Part shown: piece by piece, positions 56,044 through 64,000 of the stretch
Layout of the letters: every line of letters begins with the position of its first letter
Numbering within the stretch: position 1 is the stretch's first letter
NCBI RefSeq assembly: GCF_041956535.1
Contig: NW_027192193.1
Coordinates: forward strand, 112,366-176,365
DNA from: Calcarisporiella thermophila CBS 279.70
Taxonomy: Eukaryota; Calcarisporiellomycota
Length of the DNA stretch: 64,000 bases
Direction of reading: 5' to 3'
Position numbers and translations under genes: made by a program
The notes under the pieces: model-generated
The model's database searches: none
What the model saw: only the letters and a program-made list of their open reading frames with translations
Told to the model about the DNA's origin: nothing

Positions 56044-57216
56044 CTAGAAACTGAGTAGGCTGATGATAAGGGGGCTATTGGTTAAACGTAAAAAGCACAC
56101 TTGCACCAGTACCTTCACTAAAATCCCAAACAGGGCGATGGCAGAGGTTGTAGCGTAAGTCGTGCACAGGAATACTATCCAGGAAATACAGAATAAATGC
56201 CAAGGAGTATAGTGACATTCTACGGAAGTATTACCTGCTAACGCCTCCACATTAGATGTGAAGACAAAAATGCTCACTAACCACGAGTATTCAAGCTCAT
56301 GGAACGACCAGATCACCATCAATATTAGTAGCATTTTTCCAAAGCTCGAGAGTATAAGAGTCATGGTAATATAGTTGTATCTAACGTAGATCAATCATCG
56401 AGAGTTACTCAGAATATTCCCCCCACGAGGATAGAATGGGTTAATTTTCATATACTTACTTGAGGATGGCATATCGGCTCCCCATGCATAACTTCACTGC
56501 AAATATTACACTCATTTGGTAGGCCAAAAATTCTATATAAAAAAATATTAAACATTTTATGCTATATCGTGATGAAATGGCATTGTATGCTTACCTACGG
56601 CGCATAACGTAAGAATATACACATATTGGTAGTATAGGGGTTGCTGCATGAATGCTAGTGCAAGATCTGAATTTGCATCGTTAGGATCGTCCTTCATTTT
56701 TTCCACGCGGAACCACTTGATATCTATTCAGGATCACAATTCTCAGAATTAAGGATAGCATCACTGCAAATAATGGCTAGAAATTTCAAAGAGAGTAGAT
56801 TGGTCATCGAAAAGGATACAGACATCGAACAGGACCAACAATACACCTAGTTTAAGCACGCTAGGCTACATTGAAAGCACATACATGGTGTTCAGTATTG
56901 AAATGAAAAAAAAAAATAAAGTGTTATGGCTTACATCCAGTCCCTGATCCCGATATTCTAAACGATTAAAGAGTAGATGCCGGTACACCTGTGGTTTATG
57001 AAGCAACATGTCAATAAACACGATCACAAAGTCGTGCTCCACGTATTTATCAGCGAATTTGTTGCAATTAGACTAGGTAGAGATGAATTGGATGAGCAGA
57101 TGTGGAATCAGAGTAGTTATCAGTCGACCTACACATTGGGTCAAACGAATGTTTCCTTTACTATATTCTGTGTATAAATTGGTCACAGCCGTTCCACATT
57201 CTACACACACAGGCAT
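56044..57216 (-). CDS. ARV1: ARV1 lipid-homeostasis protein
   Basis: Seven short exons on the minus strand: 57216-57133, 57072-56935, 56865-56820, 56723-56595, 56532-56460, 56380-56235, 56174-56044 (248 aa, all phases consistent). The N-terminal zinc ribbon is CVECG and CSNC (Cys 4, 7, 28, 31). The Arv1 homology follows: LYTEYSKGNIRLTQC, DFVIVFIDMLLHKPQVYRHL, LFNRLEYR. Hydrophobic helices include LILSSFGKMLLILMVIW and the hallmark VSIFVFTSNVEAL. ARV1 is an ER/Golgi membrane protein of sterol transport and GPI-precursor delivery. Intron 4 was set at 56724-56819 because only that acceptor (GAATAG) gives FDVYIKWFRVEKM. Intron 6 is 60 bases and stop-free. Confidence 0.9.
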
Positions 57217-57457
57217 GGTTGTCTAAAATCTCGCTCAGTTTCTCTCGCACCTCTGGCCACCGACCCATCTTTGGCTCCAATTCGATGAGCAGCTGTGCCA
57301 CACGAATTGTTTATTGTGACTCGGGGCTCGAGTGCAGTAGTTAATGCATGCGAGCCTATCTTTTCTTTAAGTAACCGTTTATATCAGTGTATACCCTTTC
57401 CTTTTGTTTTAATTCCATTCATTTCCATTTTTCATATTTATTCATTTCTATCCAAAA
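57217..57457. promoter_or_regulatory. Divergent promoter ARV1 / FCF2
   Basis: Only 241 bases lie between the two start codons. The DNA is T-rich toward FCF2 (57358-57450). No distinct motif is recognised. Confidence 0.4.
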
Positions 57458-59565
57458 ATGAAGACGAGAAGCGGTGCCACAAATACTCCCAAAACGCGTT
57501 CCACTTCTCGGTCTCGCGCGACGACGCCGGTTCCCACCCCTCTTCCAGCCCCTTCCGTGGAGCTCACTCCCTCGCGCCGTGGCACGCCCTCTAGAGCGGC
57601 GAGTTCCCGAGCCGCCGCCAAAATTTCCGCCACGCTACGGCCACGGCTTACGCGTCAGTCAAAATCGACCCTTCAGCTGGTCGACAATGAACGCGAGGGT
57701 GACGTGAGGCAGGAATACTACACACCTCATTCTGACGTGTCACGGGAGAGCTCACCTGCTTCCACCGAAAGCGCTAGTTTAACCCTTGGAGGAAGTGTAG
57801 CAATCTCTGAGAAAGAGCAAGAGAAGAAAGAAGCAAGGAGGCGAGAAGGCTCACCAGCGTCAACCATAAGCGAGTGTTCCACCTTTGGGAGCTGGAGAGA
57901 AGAAAATTTGGATGATACACGAGCAACAGTTGAAGCAGTGCGCAAAACAGTAGATGGGAAGAGGGGCAGCAAAAAACGCGGGGCAGTTCTGTTGGAGCTT
58001 GAAGTAGAGGAAGAGGAAGCGAAAGCACATAACCTCATGGAAAGTGTGGCTCCAGTTAATCGCCACGCGTCTGGAGGTCCAAAAGAGAATGGTGCTAGGT
58101 CACAGCGCAACAGGGAGAAGGGAAATTCGAGGAGAATACATAGTGAGAAGCTGATAGAGGATTATTTGGAAGAGCAGAGTAGAACGATCGGAATAAATCC
58201 GTCTGAACCAGAAAAGGATATTGTTGAGGGGGATACCAATGAAACGTTGGAAGGCGCACCCATGGATGAAGAAGAAGTAAAGCAGCCTATCGATGAAGAC
58301 AAAGATTTATCGAGGCCACACACGACTGAAAAGGTGAAGTCTGGTGAAAGGAGGACAGCTTCTTTGGCCAGCTCAAGAGTGAGAGAAACGAATACAGAGA
58401 CGGATTTGGGAAGTAATGACCAAGCCAAGCATCAGTATGTAGAAAGGAGCGACGCGAGTAAAAATAGTGAAGAAGGAGAAAGTGGTGATAGTGAAAGTGG
58501 GGAGGAGGACGGTAGCGACGATGAAAGTGAAGGGGAAGAAAGCAATAGCAGTGAAGATGAAGACGAACTGATAAGCGATTCCAAAGATGAGATTGAGGAG
58601 GTTAGTGATATCCCTGAGGCAGAAAACAAGGTGGGCAACAGAGTAGGGGAGAGCAGCGAGAGTGAAGATGACGAGGACCTAGAGAATATGGAGAATCTAC
58701 TGAATATGGCGGAGGCTGCGTTAAGGAAGCAGCAAGAGGAGCTGCTTCGACTGCCTGCAGAAGAGGACTCGAAACAGAAAAGGTTAGCTATTGAAACCAT
58801 TACATAATGCCATCGTGGGTTGGGGATAATAATTTAGTATTGATTTAGCTTCCCGAAGCTGGAGCCGGGGATAGAGATTAAATCGCAGCTCTATATCCAG
58901 CGGGGTAGCCATGGAGCCGCAAAACTCGCTAGTTCTACTCTAGTAGCGAGTGAGATAGACAAAAGCAGGGGTCCCAGAAAGGTATTAGGCCAAATATCTT
59001 TGCCAACAGAGCGTGGTGATAACAAATTGTCGAAAAAAGAGAGAAAAGAGGTAAACTTTGGGTTCTGAATTGAGGGGAGGGAGGGGGAGGAAGCATATTA
59101 AGAATGTTCTTGATTTGAAATAGCTGCGAGACTCTACAGCAGGGGCGGGGTGGTTTGATATGCCCAAGCCGGAGCTAACTCCAGAGCTCAAACGAGAGCT
59201 TCAGGTGCTAAAGCTGAGGAATGTCCTTGATCCCAAGAGGCACTACAAGAAGGCCGACAAAACAAGTCCGGCCTATTTCCAGGTAAGGTGAACCGAGTCG
59301 CCATGCTCCCACGTCACATTATTGACCTTGAAGCTCTCGTTAGGTCGGCACGGTGATCGAGGGCTCGGCCGAATTCTACTCGTCTAGACTGACTCGTAAG
59401 GAGCGTAAACGCACCATCCTCGAGGAAGTCATGGGTGACACTGAGATGCGTCACTATTACAAGAGGAAGTTCAGGGAGGTACAAGAATCCTCGCAAAGCG
59501 GGGGAAAGAAGGCGCAGCGGCAGCGCAAGCAGGACTCTAAGCCCGTGTGGAAGAAGACGTTCTAG
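57458..59565 (+). CDS. FCF2: Fcf2/TdIF2-type pre-rRNA processing factor
   Basis: Four exons: 57458-58782, 58849-59050, 59124-59282, 59344-59565 (635 aa). The first 440 residues are disordered, Ser/Arg-rich then strongly acidic (about 325-420). The C-terminal Fcf2 domain is highly conserved: [25 protein letters not shown], then [40 protein letters not shown] and [12 protein letters not shown]. It ends in a basic tail KPVWKKTF. Yeast Fcf2 is short and needed for early 18S cleavages with the SSU processome. The long acidic N-part resembles animal DNTTIP2 (TdIF2). Intron 3 acceptor at 59123 was chosen over a nearer CTACAG because it restores [14 protein letters not shown]. Confidence 0.9.
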
Positions 59566-60147
59566 ACAAGCGTCGCCGAGAGTGCTATGTACTTGTAGAT
59601 ATCATACCCAACGAAAAATAAAGACCATCCCCAAGGGAGTTTGAATACGAAAACAGGCTAAGTTTAGCAAACGAGCTAGATGTGTACCACCCAAATTAAT
59701 TAATTCAATTAGCCAGAGTACAAAGTGGCAGATCATCTTGCCGTCGCAAGTTTCTTTTTATAAATTTTTCCCAGGGGCCCGTTCTAAGTGGGCGCAGAAA
59801 CGCACACTCTTATTCAGCTTCCCTCTTCCTCTGACTCTTTCCAACCCTTTTGATTTTCCCCTCTCCTCCCTGCATTTGTCGCGCGTGCAAGTACCACGCC
59901 CTAGAGCCGCTACCCAATACATCTATCTCTTCTAATATTAAGGTTATTCTTTGCTGTGAGATTACTGGCCTTGTAGAGGATATCCTATTCTTCGCCTATT
60001 CCTTTCTTGTTTCACGACTGGCGTTGACAGGTCTTTTTAAAACACTCAGACCAAGACATCTCTTTCGCATAGTTATTACAGATTCTATAGCTCGCGCTAT
60101 TTATTAACTCTCTGTCGTGTTGATTTGACTCTCATCACTCGTCTGTA
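59566..60147. other. Intergenic spacer FCF2 / proline dehydrogenase
   Basis: This AT-rich tandem spacer has a CT-rich block at 59820-59880. No gene is seen. Confidence 0.45.
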
Positions 60148-62134
60148 ATGCCTCTTCATCTTGCAAGCTACTCCCTCATCTCTTCTCGCCTGGTGACACG
60201 ATCTGTACCACGTGGTCAACGCTTCCTGGTTTCGCCGAACTATCTTTTGATAAGAGCATTCAGTAGCCAACCCTCTAATTCGAGCGAGCCGTCTGTGATT
60301 CCTATGCCGGGTACTCGCCCCAAACATAATCCCAACTCTACCACTGAACCAGGACGGCATTCGTCTGCAGGCCTAAGCTCGGCAACCCTCGATGATAATT
60401 TGCTCGGACCTCCGCCGTTGGCGCCCGAACTTCCTCTTCCAGAGCAATTCCCGACCACCCATGGGTCGGTCCTCGATGCGATCAAGGATTCAAACAATCG
60501 CGCGGATTTAAAGAGCCGGAGTATGGCTGAGATCTTGAACGCGTATTTTGTTTACCAGCTGTGCTCTATTCAAACGTTTGTCGAGATGACGCCCAGACTC
60601 CTGCGTTTTGCGGAGCGTGTGGGATTGAGTCCACTGGCATATTGGTTTATCAAGAGGACCTTTTTCAAGCATTTTTGCGGGTAAATTTCATCTAGTGTGC
60701 AGAGTTTTCCGCCTCCAGCTCTCCAAAGCTAACCTTTTCTCTTCACCTATGTCGTTGTCGATATGATGCAGGGGGGAGAATGCCGAACAGTCCGTGGAAA
60801 CGATGAGGAAATTCATGCGGTCCGGCATTGGTTGCATCCTCGATAACTCAATAGAGTCGGATATTGGAGGAGACTTCAAGGCTGACGAGGATACGCGTAG
60901 CAAGTGGAACAGCATATGCGATTGGGTTGCCGACGAAAAGCGGAAGTGCATTCGCACGGCAAGCGAAACCCCCGACAATTTCGTGGCCCTCAAGATAACG
61001 GCCCTCTCCTCTCCAGATGTGCTGCTTAGCTTGTCGTCGGCTCTCCACCAGCTCCACTCCGAGTTTCTTCGATTGTCGGCAGAGGATGGCGCCCTTGGAC
61101 TCGAGGCCTACCGCAAGATGTTTAGCGAAATGGGCGGCGACGACGCATCGCTTCGCGAACTTGCTGAGCGCCTTTTCGCCTCGGCCGACGGGGACCGAGA
61201 CGGGAGGATCGACTGGGTGGAGTTTTCCAAGAGCGTGTCGCTCTCGAACCCCTTGGCTCACCCCCTCTACCTTGCTCAGCCACAGATCACGCGGGAGGAC
61301 CTCAAGGACTACGGTTTGATGGTCCGCCGAGTCACGGAGCTCTGTGACTTTGCGCGGACCTCCGGGGTTCGAGTGATGGTGGATGCCGAGCAAAGCTACT
61401 TCCAAGATCTCATCGACGATCTTGTGCTTAGCCTTGCGCCCAGGTACAATCGCACCAGCAAGCCCATCCTCTTCAACACGTACCAAATGTATCTTCGTAA
61501 GGGGCTTGCGAAGCTCAAGGCGCACTATGAGTTCGCCAAGCGGTCAGACTATGTGTTCGCAGGAAAGTTGGTGCGAGGGGCGTACGTCTCGCTGGAGAGG
61601 AGACGGGCCAAGAGCCTGGGCCTGCCCGACCCCATCCAGCCCAACATCGAGGCCACCCATGCCTCTTATGATGCCGGGGTGGAATTCCTGCTCAACGAGC
61701 TGGGGAGGGCCCGCGTACACGGCAAAGTGCCCGCGGTGTTGATGGTCGCATCGCACAATCAGAGCTCGGTCCTCCGGGCGCTTGAGGGCCTACAGCGGAA
61801 CCAGGTTGCACCCGATTCAGGGCTGGTGTTCTTTGGGCAACTCATGGGCATGTCGGATCAGATGTCGTATTCGCTGGGAAGAATGGGGTACAGCATTTTC
61901 AAAGTGGTGGTGAGTATCCTACCTGAGATTGATGTTCAGAAGTTTGCCTTGGCTTGACTAACGATGTCTATGGAACTCTGTATTTAGCCCTACGGTCGAC
62001 TCACGGATGTCATCCCGTACCTGCTTCGTCGGCTAGAGGAGAATTCGTCGGCCCTTGCTCCAGCGGCCATAGAGCGTAAGCGATTGGGCAAAGAAATCGT
62101 CTCTCGTTTGATGCCTTTCCAGGCGACCCCTTGA
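60148..62134 (+). CDS. PUT1: Proline dehydrogenase (mitochondrial) with EF-hand insert
   Basis: Three exons: 60148-60680, 60772-61909, 61988-62134 (605 aa, like human PRODH at 600). A mitochondrial presequence (about 1-40, ending FSSQP) precedes the FAD-dependent TIM barrel with VALKITALSSPDVLL, GVRVMVDAEQSYFQ, FNTYQMYLRKG, GKLVRGAYVSLER, PNIEATHASYDAG, VASHNQSS, GQLMGMSDQMSY and PYGRLTDVIPYLLRR. Between barrel strands is a canonical EF-hand loop DGDRDGRIDWVE (residues 317-328) with all calcium ligands, in a helix-loop-helix. It oxidises proline to pyrroline-5-carboxylate and feeds the respiratory chain. At the intron 1 acceptor a run of six G makes the exact residue count (CGG) slightly uncertain. 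Confidence 0.95.
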
Positions 62135-63825
62135 CTCTGCTCTTCAAGGTGAGGTATAGGACGGTGAGATTGCCCCGGATTATGTATTTACTATGAGTTG
62201 ATGACATATGTATGTGCGAGTGTGCTATGTATATATATATATATATATATATATCATCTTTCTTTACATATCTACACTGTAATAAAAGATAATGGAACCG
62301 ATGAGTAAGGCCAATGGAATAAAGAGCAGTCTTCCCAACTCTGCCTGCCATAGTGCAGATTTTCTTGGGGGAGGGGATAAGAAGATTTTCAACGATTCAC
62401 CAAGAGATAGGAAACTCGACCGGATTCAATATCCCGATATGCCTCCTTGCGGGATGGCACAGGGACAGCATTCAAGCTTTCGTTCATGCACTGGTTTGGA
62501 CTAGGTAAAGCAGGCAATCTTTAGCAGAGGATTGCGTAAGCAAGCACCCCCTCTCGAACACCCCTCGTAGCACTATGCCATTTCCCGCTATCCCATTTCA
62601 CGAAGGTTAGATAAAAGGATCGGGCTACGTCAGCAGCCTTGAACAAATCGGAAAAGCGATTGGAGCATGGGTCCCTAGGACGCATATCAGAATGAGATCT
62701 TGCATGACCGATTGAGAAGGACAGCCGTCTGCAACCGTTCTAGATCAGGGATGTGGTGCCCGTCACCATTTCATATTGTTTTGTGTGTTTTTTCCTACGC
62801 AAAAACCCTAAAGGAATCCCCTATACCGGGCGTATGGGCAAGGGGGCTGGCTCCTGCATCTCTTCCCATGGCTGCACGCGCGTCATCATGAATAAATGGT
62901 TAGGGGGTGGGGGTGGGGAAGAGGATGCATAATGCCCCGAATCCAGTGGATGGTTTTTGCCAATATTTCATATGTTCCCAAATCCAGACGAGGACTTTCC
63001 GCTATCAGCCAGATCTGCGGGCTATTCCGGAAGAGTCTAGAGAGGGGAGGAGGAGGACGACGGATCGCACTAGCGCCAATTCAAGCGCAGGGGTGTGCTA
63101 ATGCAACCACGGGCCTAAAGTGAGGGCGAAGAAGGAATGTTCTGCGGGAAAGAGCCGGAGGGAAACGTCATCGCGAGCCGCCGTCATTTCGATCAAGGCC
63201 AGAGGAGAGGGGCGAATTTGCTAGGGCACAAATCGGAGCGCATGCTTGCCTACGAAAATGCACATATGAAACCACAAATGAAATTGGGCTCCTTTGGGGC
63301 CTCGGTTGCCACCAAAATCGGCCAAGCAAATGGGGCAAGGTTCTCTCCCAAGGCAAACTTTCACCTGCAAATTCACCTGACCGCTCTCTGCCCTCCAGCG
63401 CCATGCATCCTCGCCCGCCCCTCCTCTTTTATCACAAGGCGGCCCGTCCGCGTGGCGCAGGCGGGCCCCATTTTTCTCAGCTCCAGCATTGGGAGCAGGT
63501 TTGTATTCAAATAAGATTAGTTTGGTGACGGGGAATTTCCCTTTAAACTTTCCTTCCTACTGCTTCCCCCTCCTCCTCCGCCTCCTTCCTCCTCCTTCTC
63601 CTCCTCCTCTTCTCTCTCCCTCTCTCTCCCCCATCTCGCCCGCGTCCTCCTGATCACTCGCATTGTTAGAAATCCGCAAAAGACTTGATCCAAATCGTGC
63701 GCATTCTCCTCCCCTCCCATTCGGTCGTTTCCCCTGATCTCCCTCTCTCTCTTTTCATACACCATCATATACCATCAACTCATTGCTGCACTTTACCACT
63801 CTTGCTCTCTCCAAAACCCTCCACC
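62135..63825. other. 1.7-kb spacer with (AT)n microsatellite and CT-rich leader
   Basis: An (AT)n run of about 12 units sits at 62229-62253. A GC-richer middle (62800-63480) has only short frames without family signal. A strongly pyrimidine-rich tract (63545-63640, mainly CCT repeats) lies upstream of the next gene and looks like its 5' leader. No gene is supported. Confidence 0.5.
62229..62253. repeat. (AT)n microsatellite
   Basis: An uninterrupted TA/AT dinucleotide run about 95 bases after the proline dehydrogenase stop. Confidence 0.85.
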
Positions 63826-64000
63826 ATGAACCCGCCAGACGCTGGCTTGGCTCCTGAAAAGCGGCGCAGCACGCTCTGGCAAAAAGGCGGGCAATTCTTC
63901 GCTCGTCGAGCCAATTCCCCCGCCCAAAACACCGGCGGCGAAAAATTAAATGCCGCCCATCTTCCGGCCTCCCCCACATCCTCAACCGATTCGCCCGTCC
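63826..64000 (+). CDS. 5' end of a gene running off the window
   Basis: An ATG in an ideal context (CCACCATGA) at 63826 opens a frame that stays open for 58 codons to the window edge. It is preceded by a long CT-rich leader. The start is MNPPDAGLAPEKRRSTLWQK, followed by a Pro/Ser/Asn-rich, apparently disordered stretch. There is no signal peptide. Too little is visible for a family. Confidence 0.6.
   Translation, partial: MNPPDAGLAPEKRRSTLWQKGGQFFARRANSPAQNTGGEKLNAAHLPASPTSSTDSPV

Noticed and set aside
24000-62134. A biosynthetic or defence gene cluster
   Set aside because: The genes are unrelated housekeeping functions, each with its own promoter; proximity does not imply a pathway.

Overview
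This window is nuclear DNA of a filamentous fungus. The gene set is fungal: chitin deacetylases, a Mid1 stretch-activated channel protein, a Wor1/Gti1 regulator, a MedA-type developmental regulator, verprolin, Bfr2, Fcf2 and Swt21. Genes are compact and intron-rich. Introns are mostly 54-100 bases with GT..AG borders and TACTAA/CTAAC-like branch sites, and intergenic spacers are usually 0.3-1.6 kb. A proline dehydrogenase with an EF-hand insert, a canonical WTAP homologue and two zygomycete-style chitin deacetylases make an early-diverging (Mucoromycota-like) fungus my best guess. The species cannot be named from this sequence.

Layout. 1-6 kb: a secreted tandem-repeat protein cut by the window edge (minus), BFR2 (ribosome biogenesis) and a MedA/Acon-3-like regulator. 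6.6-12 kb: verprolin (minus), a single-pass membrane protein and the 9-exon phosphatidate cytidylyltransferase CDS1. 12.7-16.5 kb: two tandem chitin deacetylases, one intronless and one with three introns. 17.5-23.3 kb: a disordered coiled-coil protein, a MIT-domain protein (minus) and a Rab11-type GTPase. 24-29 kb: a WTAP-like subunit of the m6A RNA methyltransferase, then two secreted proteins with dibasic (Kex2-type) processing sites. 30.7-38.6 kb: SWR1 subunit Vps71, an ABHD12-type lipase, cytosolic GluRS, Swt21/WRAP53 and a LAMTOR1/Ego1 lysosomal anchor. 38.9-45 kb: Mid1, a small Ser-rich membrane protein and Wor1. 45.6-52.3 kb: a SPATA20/YyaL-type thioredoxin protein, a PC-esterase-like type II membrane protein and a PAP2 phosphatase. 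52.3-55.8 kb: an AT-rich stretch holding an orphan Cys-containing gene and a tRNA-Gly(UCC). 56-62.1 kb: ARV1 (seven short exons), FCF2 and proline dehydrogenase. 62.1-64 kb: a long spacer and the 5' end of a gene that runs off the window.

How the genes fit together. There is no operon or obvious biosynthetic cluster; most loci are housekeeping genes. Loose themes are wall and surface (two chitin deacetylases, Mid1, the repeat protein), lipid metabolism (CDS1, ARV1, PAP2, ABHD12), endosome and lysosome traffic (Rab11, MIT protein, LAMTOR1), RNA and ribosome biology (BFR2, FCF2, WTAP, Swt21) and development (MedA, Wor1). The least familiar biology is the pair of secreted, dibasic-site proteins at 25.9-29.1 kb, one of which is built of about 40-residue repeats separated by KR/RR.

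Gene models were spliced by hand and checked for reading phase; none has transcript support.
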